DNA of 64,000 bases, from positions 31,124,001-31,188,000 of the forward strand of contig OU612068.1 in the NCBI GenBank assembly GCA_914767715.1, written 5' to 3'. The number at the start of each line of letters is the position of its first letter. The stretch's first letter is position 1. Shown piece after piece: positions 37,601 through 48,932 of the stretch. A program made the position numbers and the translations under genes. This DNA is from Membranipora membranacea (Eukaryota; Bryozoa; Gymnolaemata; Cheilostomatida; Membraniporidae). The notes below the pieces were generated by a model. The model searched no databases. It saw only the letters and a program-made list of their open reading frames with translations, and was not told where the DNA came from.

Positions 37601-39146
37601 CTCTTTATTATAAATCTTAGAGAAGGTGAAGATTGTGCTCAAAAAATCCTCATTAATTTCTAAAAAATATTAGAAGTGATAGCTGTATAGAATAACCTGT
37701 GATAAACAATCGTCATTAGTCTTTTAGCTTGAGACCTACATTTTCATTTTCCTAGCTAATGTGATTAGAGGTTGTGTGGTTTACCAACTCTGTATTTGAT
37801 GATTCATTCAACAAATTTCCATAATTCGTGAAGGACATAACTGACCAATAATGTCAATTAATTTTGCCACTGATATGCCTGGTTTGGTTTGGCACAAACC
37901 CAGAATTAGTTCACAATGAAGGGATTAAGCACAATAAACAACACATTTTTGAACTTTGCTGGACCAAAATAAATTACCCGGATATACATTCAGCTATCTA
38001 TTATCACTATTATCATCTATTATATCTATTATCATGCAGCCAGATATGGTACCTTTTAGACGAGGGTAGCGATCTACAGCCTCTCCTATTATAGCACCCA
38101 TCAAAACTGTGGCAGCGCCCATGGAGAGGCCATAACCAGCAACTAGTCTGAGATCCTGAGGTGATAGCTCAGCCAGATACATTCCGACAGCGTAACTCCA
38201 CATACGATCACCCCATGAGGAGAGCAGATGACTCAGGTAGATGGAGAAAGCTGTACTTTGTAAATAGGCCCCAAGTCGTACACAGCATGGCAGCTTCTCC
38301 TCTGCTAATAAATACAGTAGGTATGGGATAGTATAACCAGTATTCTAACCAGCCTCAAGCCTTTGCATAATATGTATTCTACTGAGAACACGTTTAAATT
38401 TAGACTTCTCCAGCTGATGCTTTGAGAAGTTTGACTAGGCTGGGCCTTGTATACAAAAATGAAATATATTTACGAATCCCTGAAATAATAATTAGCTAAA
38501 GAGTGGTCACCTTGAGGCAAAGTAGTAGGAAGCGGTAATGGGTGTTCACCAATATAAAATTATACATACTTATTTACAGTACCAGGCAGGCCGACAACTG
38601 AACAAAATGATAGAGGAAAGGCCATAATTCAGAGAAGATGGAGGAGATAACGTTATTGACTTACTCCTTGAGATAACCTGCAGTACAACAGACAGGCTGC
38701 ATATAGTTTGTAACCTTGGTCAACTCTGATCACACTGTCATGAATTTTAATTTTATCATCCTTTTTTGCCACTTTCTGCTTTATCTTCTCCACACTGTTC
38801 AATCATGGTTGGCCAAAGACGCAGGAGCAAACCCAGAATAGATTGTATGGGTCACAACCATATCAATTAACCATTATGTTAGCTGTGTTGTGCATTTTTT
38901 AGTTGACCAGATAGGCTCTATATTTCAATCCCTTTACAGTCAGAAGCTAATTGACAAAGAAATCAATGCCAAAAGATTGAAGCCTTGTGGCTGATCAGCT
39001 ATCAAAAGGACAACTGTTTAGCTACAACAGGATAGGACAAACTCACATTTCTTTTCTTCTTTGGCAGAGCGGCCGTTTTGTACATCTTGTGGATGATGGA
39101 TCAGAGCAGATACAGCCTGAGCCTCCTCATCGCCTTCTCCTTCCAT
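25618..39146 (-). CDS. Ferroportin (SLC40A1-like) copy B, intact
   Basis: Twelve exons splice with GT-AG sites, mostly phase 1, to 632 codons plus stop: 39047-39146, 38053-38304, 36950-37043, 35308-35450, 34574-34783, 31512-31568, 30994-31149, 29389-29535, 29018-29131, 27813-27941, 27169-27303, 25618-25979. Family hallmarks: SSWGDRMW in TM1, RLVAGYG, EKDWISVICTGDSAKLA, RAIDQL, YGLLLRIYNRVPALAVK, LACVYMTVLGFD, PGSPFD, MIAARFG and GLWTFDLSVSQLL, all collinear with human ferroportin (571 aa). The cytosolic loop (two exons, Glu/Asp/Thr-rich) and the Cys-containing tail make it longer. Expected role: divalent iron export at the plasma membrane. Oddity: by alignment, human His43 is Ser, Cys326 is Asn and His507 is Lys; Asp39 and Asp504 are kept. 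The Cys326 change predicts no classical hepcidin contact. No iron-responsive element was seen near the ATG. Confidence 0.93.
26581..26607. repeat. 27-bp near-perfect palindrome
   Basis: CAAGGAGTTAGAG, one T, then CTCTAACTCCTTG: 13-bp arms with a single central base. It lies in the last intron of ferroportin copy B. Confidence 0.9.
30074..30262. repeat. 189-bp block near-identical to 7071-7259 (copy B member)
   Basis: It lies in the intron between the acidic-loop exon (30994-31149) and E7 of ferroportin copy B. There are three substitutions and no indels against copy A. The GNRA-type hairpin CCTGTATTG-GTAA-CAATACAGG is unchanged. A 60-codon plus-strand frame spans it, but two or three of the differences would alter residues, so coding constraint is not indicated. 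Confidence 0.8.
31626..31745. mobile_element. Fragment of the GGGGTCTTTCAATT MITE family
   Basis: It begins GGGGGGCCTTTCAATTAAAAACTCC, close to the terminal repeat of the full element at 39864-40103, and later shares GAGACCTGTTGTAGAGGTCTCGCT-like sequence with that element's interior. A homologous start is at 8281-8320 in copy A, so the insertion predates the duplication. The right end is not clear. Confidence 0.55.
32639..32830 (-). mobile_element. tRNA-derived SINE remnant
   Basis: On the minus strand an A-box-like GTGGCCGAGCGGTGAG (near 32830-32808, as in Leu/Ser tRNAs) is followed by TTGAACTTGAATCCCGG, a 16-base G run, and later a second T-arm-like GAGTTCAATTCCCGGTG (near 32655-32639), then a T run (pol III terminator-like). 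No complete cloverleaf forms. It is best read as two tRNA-like modules of a decayed SINE inside an intron of ferroportin copy B. Confidence 0.55.
34199..34549. mobile_element. MITE with 17-bp TIRs, present in copy B and absent in copy A
   Basis: The ends are AAGGTTAGTTCAGACTA and its exact reverse complement; the inner part has further nested inverted repeats (GACGGACATGCAAATTC against GAATTTGCCTGTCCGT). The homologous place in copy A (about 9943) runs straight from CACAGCTACCGAG into AGTAATTCTGAAAAG, an empty site. The element ends 25 bases from E5 of copy B, immediately downstream of its donor on the gene's strand. No coding capacity. Confidence 0.9.
35068..35114. repeat. Inverted repeat AGAGTTGTCT/AGACAACTCT (copy B)
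   Basis: The 10-bp arms are perfect and identical to those at 10493-10540 in copy A; the 27-nt loop has diverged from copy A's. It lies in the intron between E4 and E5. Confidence 0.7.
36831..36860. repeat. Degenerate member of the 34-bp palindrome family
   Basis: The right arm ATATCCTTACTCTGTG matches the elements at 13212 and 59254; the left arm is partly decayed (CATAGAGTAGAGATAT). Confidence 0.7.
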
Positions 39147-41127
39147 CTAATAATTGACTCTCTTTGGTGAACTTAGATTCTGTATCCCCTGCGCAGAACA
39201 GAAATGTGAGGTATTATAACGCCTGCCACTGTATCGCAAAGATGATGCCTCAAAACTGTGACTAGATGAAAAAAAACTTGAATTTTTCGGGCTGAAGATT
39301 GTCATGTTGTTAATAACACTTTCTTATCAAATGGACATGTTTTATTTTGCAGCCGTCTTAATTTAGTATAAGAACCTATCAAACAAAGGAGCTAAACTGG
39401 ATTAATATCCAAATCAGTAGACTTATTAATATGAATATGTCGTGGTTTAAATTGGCCATTACTCAATGGCCTTTGTGTTAAGTCTATAGTTTGAATGGTC
39501 TTCACCCGATATACTCTCACTCATTGTCTCTACAGGGACATATTAATTACGGATAGTTGGTGGTTACTAGTCAAGATCTGTTTTAAAAGCAACTTACAGT
39601 TGATACTCTCAAGCTCCCAGCTTGGCCAACTGGCTATTGCTGGGTAATGACCAGTTATTTCCTTGGCGCAAGTTACGTTTGAAGATCAGAACTCTTCTTC
39701 AACCATCATTCCAAAAGGCAGAGCCAATTGTAGGCCTAAACGTTCCACACAAATGAAACTATTTGACAGTAGAAAGGAATCCCAAATTCAACTCTAGGGA
39801 GCTTGGTTAGCTTGTGCAGAACAAGGAGTCCTGGTGCAAGGTAAGGTGACGCAGTGAGCATGGGGGGTCTTTCAATTAGAAACAGCCAAAATCACAATCT
39901 GATCGTTCACTCAGAGTGAGTGATACCTGCTAGGGGTCTCGCTTTCAGATCGCTCAGTCACTTGATGGAACTATATACATTCTGAGTGAGCGATTTGTGA
40001 GCGATTTTGTCTAATTAAAAGACCAAGTGAGTGATAATTTTGAGCGATGTGATAGTGATAACTTGCTTAAGTCATGCATCGCTCTTTCTAATTGAAAGAC
40101 CCCGATGGTAATGTCTGCAGGGCTCTGAGGTTACTCGATCTGGATGACCACGATTCCACACGAAAAAAATACCACTCCGTGAGACCACTTACTAAGTAAC
40201 ATATAAAATCTGCACACTTATTGTAGTAAGTTGCAACTAAGCGCCAGTTACATGCCACTTTGATAATCACGGGGTCATACCTCCATTTCATGTAAAACTT
40301 TCAGTAAGTAGGTGCAGCAATCCTGCAGATTTATTATTATTTATTATGAAACTTACATTAAGTATGAACGCCAATCCTGCAGATATCAGCTATACCAGTA
40401 TCAAATGTAATATGGCTGTGAATGTTGCAGTAAACAGCAATATTTATAGCTGGACGAGTGAACACAAATTTCTGCACATGTTTGAGATAGTTACATATAC
40501 ATAGAGAAAGTGAAACCGCAAACAAAACAACAACACCTTGTACAGTATTCCCTAGAGTTTTCTAAGTGTATTAAAGAGGAGACAATCCGTAACTGAATCT
40601 ATATTTACCAGGGCGTTCGGGAGATGCCTGTTGCAATGAACTCGGGTTCTCAAATAGACCAACGTGATAATATTCATTCGTCAACCAATGAGGAATAATA
40701 GAGCAGAATAGAGAGTTTTTATTCTGTAAGTCCGTTTAATTTCATGGCTCACACATCGGATCAATCGAACATAAATAAGCCTCTGAACAAAAAATATCAT
40801 GTTTAGAAGAGTTTATAAGTTTAATAATGGCCAATACTAACAAAACATCTGTGAATACATTGGATGCCATTATTGATAACTGCCACGAAAGCAATGATGT
40901 ATTAGTACCATTGGGCATTGATTTTGGCAACATCTTTCACATGCAAAGCCCTTTAAGGCAGCAAGGAGCATCTGGCATTTCTTTGATGGACCATAGTCAT
41001 ATAAGATCCCCTTTACCTCTCATTCATATTCTATCAGATATTATCAGCATGGTTCTGTTTCCTCTTGAGCGCCGATCACTGTTAGATATAATTCCTGATA
41101 ATAAAACACAACAGACGAATCAGCTGA
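39147..41127. other. Intergenic region between ferroportin B and GTPBP4
   Basis: It holds the divergent upstream side of ferroportin copy B and the 3' side of GTPBP4. Apart from the MITE at 39864-40103, I see only a 120-codon plus-strand open frame (40827-41189) that runs into the antisense of the last GTPBP4 exon and has no recognisable domain. Confidence 0.5.
39864..40103. mobile_element. 240-bp MITE, TIR GGGGTCTTTCAATTAGAAA
   Basis: The left terminus GGGGTCTTTCAATTAGAAA is the exact reverse complement of the right terminus TTTCTAATTGAAAGACCCC. Inside are repeated GAGTGAGCGAT/ATCGCTCACTC motifs in both orientations, so the whole element can fold back. Related ends occur at 8281-8320, 31626 and 49904-49921. 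Non-autonomous; the transposase family cannot be told from the sequence. Confidence 0.85.
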
Positions 41128-44100
41128 TCAACGTCTGTCTGTTTTACCATTTTTACGTTTACCAGAGAAGAGATGCTTGGGCATTTTAGTACCGATGTAA
41201 CGATCAGACTCTCCTGCTTTACCAAATTGGTTCATCTTCCTCTGACTGTTCTTGTGTAGTTTTCTAACCTTACCAGCCATCTAGAAATAAACACCGGTGA
41301 CGATAAGTAAAGAGTCCGTAAAAATAAACAATCGAACAGAACAAAAGTTTCAAAGCCGCGGGACCTATGATCTAATAAATTATCTATTCAATTTATATAG
41401 TGATGATTAATATGACAACATTATTGAGCTGCGTTCACAACCATTTCTAAGAGGGTAACTCTAATGTCTCAATCAATTGTAGGGTTGGGGAGGCGGGTTT
41501 ATTTTGGGATGAGGCAGTAAAAGTAATAGTAAGAGTGGACATACCTTGACATCTTTAACACCAGACACATCACGAGGTACCTTAGAGCTACTCCTTACTT
41601 CACCCTCACTATCCTCTCGTGATCTCTTTAGCGGTCGCCTTGTCTGTGACCTTGATCTTGTCTGGTTATAGTGCTTCTATAAGCGAGAGAAACAGAATGT
41701 AAATGAAAACATTGTATTGTACTACATGTGTATGATAGCAAGACATACTGTTAGCTTCAGTTCGATGAGCACACGGATATTCTGAGTTGGTTGAGGCGTT
41801 GAAAAGTATAGCTAAGTGATTATTTGAACTAAGAACAGGTTTATGTAAAGTTGAAAAAATAAGAAGGGAACAAGAACAAGAATCTTATCATTTGATACAA
41901 TCACAAAACAAATGATTATCAGTCATTCGATGACCACACATTTGATGATCTTACCTCATCCTCGGTGTCAGGGTTAAACTCAACACCCAGATCTCCCAGT
42001 TCTGACTTCATCTGATTCTTATCAAACTTCTCAGCTGTCCTCGGAAGTCTGGTCTTATATCTGTGTCTCTCCTGGGCTTCCATCTTTAACAAAGCTCTCC
42101 TCTCCTTTATCCTGGCAGGTAGAAATAATTACAATCATAGAAACATGCATGGACATCATAGTATTAGCTGTCAAGGCTTGTCAACAAAACTGTAATATGC
42201 ATACTATCCTCAATTTCTGCTATGATGTTGAATTATAAAATTCTCAAACTGTAAATAAGGGGTATCGAGATATTTGTTACAACAAAGTAAAGATATCTTA
42301 CTTGGTAGCTGTTTTCCTCATAGTTTTAGTTTCCTCGTCTTCGTCTGAGCTCTCATTATCATATACTCCAGCCTTCTCTCTCATCTCCTCCTCTCGCTCA
42401 AGTGCATCCAATTTCTTCAATTAAATAATTGTTTGTAAAGCAACTTGTTAGAAATCACTTACTTGCTAACCTTGAAACTTGACCCATTTTCAAATCGAGT
42501 TAATACAACAACAGCTTTATTGGGACTTTGTGGTATGAAACTCATCATCTCATGTTTGGTATAGTAATAAAGTTATAAAACCTCAACACAAAACACATTC
42601 CACAAACACTCAAAAAAGATCTTGTTATTATGCACCTCTTCTTTGGACATCAAGAGTTGGGTAACAATAGCTGATGTCCCCTCTGAGACATGATAACACC
42701 ATAAAAGAGTTCAAATATACCGATAAAATACATTATGTCGCCACAAAGTGAACAGAGTGTCTACCCACCTCTAATATCTCAGGATCAATAAAGTCAGCAA
42801 TATTTTTACCCTCCCAGATCTCCGGAATAACATCTTGTTTCCAGTCATCCTTCTTCAGGTCCCAGTTCTCTGCAAATGTTAATGGCAGATATAACAGCAT
42901 TGAAGGACACTCATGTGGGAAATTCTTTCAAACAAACAAAAAACCAGTATAGAGTATAGAAAAGATCTCAAGAAAAGGGTATGAAAAGCCAACGTACAAT
43001 ATGAAAATGATATCTGAAAACAACCACAATAATTCAACAATTCAGAACTCAATTACAAAGAGCTGTATCGCTTAATAACATTTACCAAGTTGGACTGATA
43101 CCATCGGTAAAATAAATTGAACTGATAAAATTATCGACTAAAGTAGAGTTGTGTGATCTCTGAATTGAGTTATCAATGGGCAGGTTACTCCTGTAATAAT
43201 GTGAGGTGTTCCTATGCGTTTATCCAGAGAGTTTGGGACTCCTTGGTTTATCTAAGTAGCTAATATGTCCCAAACTCTCTAAGCTAAGACCACAATGTAA
43301 TCATGCGATTTGAGCACCATGCTTGATGCTGATAGGAGTCGGACTTACTTTGAAGATCAAGTATATACTCATCACCCATCTCCTGCTCAATATCTTTCTC
43401 CTATAAATTAACACCAGGCAATTAGAAACAGAAACGCAACCATATCTTTCTGGAATTACGATCTTCACAGCAATCTTTTAGCGATTAGTATTATATCCCC
43501 AAAATCATCAGGAACAGAAATAGAGTCATATGAGGCATTTTTAGATAAAACTCACCAGAATTCTCTTGGTTTGCATGGCTGCCTGTCCCTTCCTCTTAGC
43601 CAGTACATTGGCAGGTATACACGGTGGTCTCACCTGTAACACAGAAAGAAAATATTGAGATGGTCAGCAACATTTCACTAGTTAATAGGATCATTAATGG
43701 TTTAGGCACAAATTATGGTCATTATTTGATGAACCAGGTTGAAAGCATTGAAGAACAACAGTGGATTTCTTGTTTGGGTCCCTCACCTTGTCATCTCTCT
43801 GTTGGGGTCTGGCCACATGAAGTCTGTTGACAACTTCATTGACCTTACGACCTTTAGCTTTGACCTCTACTCGTGTAGCTAAGAGTCGATCACAGGCTTC
43901 AGTTTTCACCTTCATTACTCCCTCCTCTGTAAGAGTACTCATAGGGATCACTGGTACCTGATCAGCCTCAAACTTAGCAAACACCTACAAGAGAATACAT
44001 ACACCTGCAGTAGAGGAGAGCCAGTGGTCATCTTAATAAAAACGAGATGTAAAATTGTAAGCAGCAAGGAGAATTGTAAATATTGGCAAATATGAATTTT

Positions 44101-47100
44101 GGGGAAAGAGAATGTTTTTCAAGCTGTGAAGCGTATTGATCTTATTCAGTCCTACCTCATTGGCGTGTTCTGGGAGCTGATCAAATGGTACCACATCTAT
44201 TTTGTTAGCACAAACCATCAGTGGTTTGTTCTGGAACAGTGGCTTGATTGACTCAAACAACTCATACTGTAAAACAAGAGTAGACATTATATTTTCAATA
44301 CATACTTCTCCAAAAAGAGTGTTGCATGTCAACAGACTGATTGCAGTTTTGAAGATTATTTTTGAACTTCCAGCAACCAAGCTCAGGCAAGTTAATCATT
44401 TTTTATCTACCGAACTTTTGTTATAATTATTATAATATTTACAGTGGATGAAAAAAGAGTTGTCTGTACCTGACAAAATAAAGAGGGGATGACTCCCAAC
44501 ACAACAGATGAAACGAGTAACATCAAACTGAAAAAAGATGGTAGGGTACACTTATTTATGGCTGGTAGTGACAGCAACAAGAGCTATAAATATCTATGTA
44601 ATACCTGTTGATTGAGGTTATAGCCGCACTGCTCAGACACATCCATCACAAATAGAATAGCTGCCCTGAGATGAGCCAGGGCAGTAATAGCCTGCATCTC
44701 TATAGTATTCCTCTCCTCCAGGGAGTGATCTAGGATTCCCGGGGTGTCAATCACCTACAAAATTGTAATAAACCGGCTTTAATAACAGATTTGATTGATT
44801 GATATTAACTTCATTAAACCGTTCAAAAATGTTTGTTTGAAAAAACATTTGTATCAGAACATGTTTTACATTAGTGTGATGATTCCAGTGGTTCCAGTCA
44901 TTTCAATTTACACTCCATATTTATAAAACACAGTGTTATAGAGGGATTCTGTTTTGAATCGTTTTATCAGTACATCTGGTAGTCTGCTTGAGTGTCTGCG
45001 TACAGTGGATTGCCTCGGTGGAATCAGGTCAGCTAACCGGTGGTTGGGATCAGCTATCACCTTGCTGCTGTATGCGCTACTCAGATCACTCATGTACTGC
45101 TCTAGTGTCGGTAGGAGGTTGAATATGAAATCAACAATTTAGCTATCAGTTATAATCACTTTCAATTTGATTGGGATAAAAACGAAAGTATGTATTTCTC
45201 ATCTGTGTGATTTGACTACCTGGGCTGTTGGCAATCTAATGGTTATGAGTGATTTTGCTGGTACAGTATATCTTACCTGCCATCTGAGATACCTGTAGTC
45301 CATGTGACCGACATACAGTGACTTAGTAGTGAAGGCGTATGGTTGTACTTCTACATCAGCTCTTGTCACTTTATTCATGAAGCTGGATTTACCGACATTG
45401 GGGAATCCGCAGACTAACAGAGTACGTGTGTTAGGATCTATAGAGGGGAGACGACTCAGATGCTGTCTGACCTGCTCCAGATAAGTCAGTGACTGGTTCT
45501 GTCGCTTCATTATTGTGCACATCCTACAAACAATATCACACCAAATGAACATGTATTACACTCACAATGACTTGGGAAATATGCGCTCAGTTTATGTAAC
45601 TTTTACTTTTACTTTTTGGGAGAATTTACAACCCAGTAAATATAGAATGTACATATCTGATCCAGATTCTACATATGAGCTGACACTGATCTTAATCTTA
45701 TCTAAGTTCTGTTGACCCAAGACATTTTTGGATCATACACTCAAAACAACAAAAGGTCTCTCACTTACCTTCCAAGAGCAGCTTTCTTCAGTTGCTTACA
45801 CCTGTACAGAGTGTCAGCATATTTGATCAGCCTGGAGTAATCTTTAGATACACTACAAAGATAAAATGTAATGAGCTAGTGATAGACGCAGCGAAGCAAA
45901 ATGAAGGAATGGCTGTTATTTAGTTAAGTTATTTAGTTTAGAGTAATCAGGAGGCATACGTAACATTGAAGTCATAACCATACCTATAATATAACAAAGC
46001 TTCTGAGCTGTACATACCACAAAAAGTCAAGCAGTCATAGTTGCAAACTTCCAATGTATACCACGATTTAGAATTTTAGCAGACAATCTTATTTGGGCAA
46101 TATGACTTGACGAAATGTAAACTGATGTCTTCATATGTGACTCACTTGTCTACCAGATGACGAGCAGTATTTATCTGACCCAGAGCTAACTTGTAATGAT
46201 CTCTGTCATATAGAACATTCATAAGATCTGCATAGAATGGATGGATGTCCTGCGGAAATAGACACACAGATAGTGAGTAATTATAGAATGTATATGGTGA
46301 GAACAAGCACACATGAACACACAATTCGAGTTCCAAACAAACATGCCGGTCTTATGACAGCAATTGGTTTAAGTATATCTATCAACATCAGAGGAACAAT
46401 CGTTTATTCTCCTGATGTCACAAGCACTTAGACACAAGTGAGGAGAGACTTAGGCACTCAGAACTGAAACTGTTAATTTACTTGCTGAACAAAAAACTGG
46501 CAAACTTTTTTTGTTTAGATTTCTTAATTCAGAGTCAAGTAACATTGCAGTCAGTAGAGTAATCACCAAGAGTATTATAGCTTCCTATGCTTATAATCAT
46601 GTACATTATTACTTGGATTTTTATGCTGGGTGCCAAATACCCTTCGTCAAACCACACCTTTCATCAGCAAGCATAGCTACACACGGAATAAAAACTACTT
46701 CTACAACATGCTTACGTCTAACTTTGGGAAATCATCCAAGATTGCTGTCAGCTTGTCATGAAAGTTCTGCTGTGTGAACTTCACTTTTTTCATGTAAAAC
46801 TGTCTGATTCTGCCGATTGCATATTGTTTATGAACTTCTGTTGGTGTCTTCCTTTGTGTCTTTGACAATACAATGTCAATAAAGTCCTAAAAATATAAAA
46901 CAGGTTGTCTTGGGAATGCTTGCTGATCAGACAAGTCAGCTGAGAAGCTCTCTAATAGTCTCTTACCTAACTCAAAGGAAAGCGAAAATTACTGCATCAC
47001 CCCTAACAAACTAAGAATGGTGGCCACATATCTGACAAACTGCCATCTAGACGCTATCGATCAGTCAAGACAATTGTCAATATCCAATATCCGTACTATC

Positions 47101-47533
47101 GTATGTGCAAAAAGATGAACATATTTTTATCGTCGCCGTCATTTTCACCACTTTACTTCACGTGGATATTGTGAAAATGAAGGACCATTCCATGCCATTC
47201 CAGATGTACACAAAGTCTTCCAGTAGTTGGGAATAACAAAGCTTCTTCCAAGTTCCTCATGGTCACAGACAGACTCACAGATGCCATGAAACAGATTTAA
47301 ATCTAATTATTGATCCTGATCATTTTCTCATTAGATGTTTTGAATTGAATGAGGACGAACAGTTAGGAATAAAGATGTCACCATCAAATATATTTCCTAA
47401 AATCAAGCATAAGACTGTTTCACACTGGCCCAAATTTGAGATTATCAGAATCAATCACAAAATAAATACTCATTGCATTTCTTACCTTTGAGGTAGGAAC
47501 GACAGTTATCTTCTTGAAGTTGTACTGAGACAT
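41128..47533 (-). CDS. GTP-binding protein 4 / nucleolar GTP-binding protein 1 (NOG1)
   Basis: Fifteen coding exons: 47486-47533, 46716-46886, 46146-46249, 45769-45852, 45277-45523, 44605-44754, 44155-44266, 43787-43984, 43556-43633, 43349-43400, 42769-42869, 42302-42414, 41955-42111, 41545-41676, 41128-41280. The protein starts [16 protein letters not shown], as in the family ([13 protein letters not shown] in human). G motifs: P-loop GFPNVGKSS, switch II DTPG ([14 protein letters not shown]), NKID. The helical N-terminal domain ([35 protein letters not shown]) and the basic C-terminus ([16 protein letters not shown]) are complete. Known role: GTPase needed for nucleolar pre-60S ribosome assembly. 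An acceptor just upstream (TATTTTCAG, about 47565) suggests a 5' UTR intron. It is transcribed divergently from the G6Pase-like gene. Nothing unusual was seen; all motifs are intact. Confidence 0.97.
43226..43280. repeat. 14-bp inverted repeat in a GTPBP4 intron
   Basis: AGAGAGTTTGGGAC (43226-43239) pairs with GTCCCAAACTCTCT (43267-43280) over 27 nt. It lies between coding exons 10 and 11 and would form a strong hairpin in the pre-mRNA. Confidence 0.85.
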
Positions 47534-48363
47534 TTTTGCAATTCAAAGCTTTCTGTTTTCTATCCTGAAAATATATTGAACACAAATTTTATATCAGTTA
47601 CACCGGAGAGGAGTAACTTAATAACTAGTTGGAGATCCAACAGGCTATGCTCTGAAAAATCCTGACCTACCTATGCTTTGTTATTAATCTATCTTGTCAT
47701 CCAAACTTCCAAATACAACAGCACAAAGCATCATTAACAACGCACAAACTTAATAGTTAGATAATTCTTCGATCAGATGATATATTTTTCTTTGGTTAAA
47801 AATAACCAGGATTGGCATAAGACCTGGGCCTATAGCATAAGCATACGTTATGCATGACATCATCATATGCCTCAAAGATAAAAATCCCTATGACAGCCAA
47901 AAGGTAAGCCATGCTCATGCTGGAAGGAGGATCTCAAAATGACAACATTAATACATTATATTATTTATTTATTGGTGTAGATAATTAATAATGGAGTGTG
48001 TATATTTTTCAAAGATAACGATGACCTGTGTTGAGGAAGGATAGCTAGCTGACTTACACTCGTTGTGTTATCTGTGTGCGTTGTGTAACAAGCTCACAAC
48101 AATGAATGTCAGAGTCATATAATGATAGATAGACAAAACACACAACAAAACTCACTTTGGACTTGGTTGTGTGTGTGTTTTGCTTATGGCAATGACATCA
48201 TTGTAGACTTAGTGCTTGTTAGGGATCAGCCAGAGACTGACACAGAGAGCAAAATCATATACTGTAACTCCTTTTCATTTGAAATTTATACCTACTACTA
48301 ACTAATCACTAACTACTTAACTCACAGTCACTCACAGTCACACTCACTGGTCTGCTCTCTCTC

Positions 48364-48400
48364 ATTGAACACAACAAGTTTGAGCATTGTTGTGTTCAAT
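48364..48400. repeat. 14-bp inverted repeat in the divergent promoter
   Basis: ATTGAACACAACAA pairs with TTGTTGTGTTCAAT over a 9-nt loop. The same ACAACA/TGTTGT words recur through 48060-48180. Confidence 0.85.
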
Positions 48401-48464
48401 TGATATACAGCAATTTACCATCATTAATATCCAGATAGTGTAGTAAGTTAAACAAGTTGATAAT

Positions 48465-48540
48465 AAGAGGTAGGTAGTAAGTAAGGTAGTAAGTAAAGAA
48501 AGTTAAGTAAAGCGTAAGTTAGTAAAGTAAGTAATTTAAA
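48465..48540. repeat. AGTAAGTA-type simple repeat
   Basis: A purine-rich run of imperfect AGTAAGTAAG units (AGGTAGTAAGTAAGGTAGTA and similar) upstream of the G6Pase-like gene. Confidence 0.7.
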
Positions 48541-48932
48541 TATAAAATAAGCTTTCTACCTTAATCTTTTCCTAAAAAAGTGGTTGAATATCCATACAAT
48601 TGTCATGGAACTTACAGTTGTTGCTGATGAGTGAAAACCTCACACTCTTCTTGTAGGGTTATTGGTAATTTATCCAGCGGAGTGATGATGGGCACAGGCT
48701 CAGTCCAGTGTTTATCTCTCCTAGTTAGCTGGAAAAAATTTTTCAACACACATGGTTTTCACTGATGCGCATGCGTACCTAGTTTCCTTTTCCTGTCATG
48801 ACATCATAAGGTGGGAATCTCTCAGCTGATAGGAAAATAGCACATCAGCACCAAAATTTCAGCCAGAGAATGGAACCAGTTTCCAGATGAGAGACTATGT
48901 TATAACCTGGTTGTAAATTAAAAACCAGCAAG

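Larger units (their letters stand above)
47534..48932. promoter_or_regulatory. Divergent promoter region of GTPBP4 and the G6Pase-like gene
   Basis: Only 1.4 kb separates the two ATGs, which point away from each other. The interval contains the likely GTPBP4 5' UTR exon junction, a 14-bp hairpin (48364-48400), TGTGTGTG/ACAACA-rich stretches around 48060-48180 and a GTAAGTA-type simple repeat around 48465-48540. A GATA- or TATA-type element could not be assigned with confidence. Confidence 0.5.

Noticed and set aside
39147-39260. Iron-responsive element upstream of ferroportin copy B
   Set aside because: No CAGUGN hexaloop with a bulged-C stem could be found near the ATG on the minus strand.
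40827-41189. 120-codon plus-strand frame between ferroportin and GTPBP4
   Set aside because: Its end is antisense to the conserved last GTPBP4 exon, the opposite strand is also open, and no domain is recognisable.
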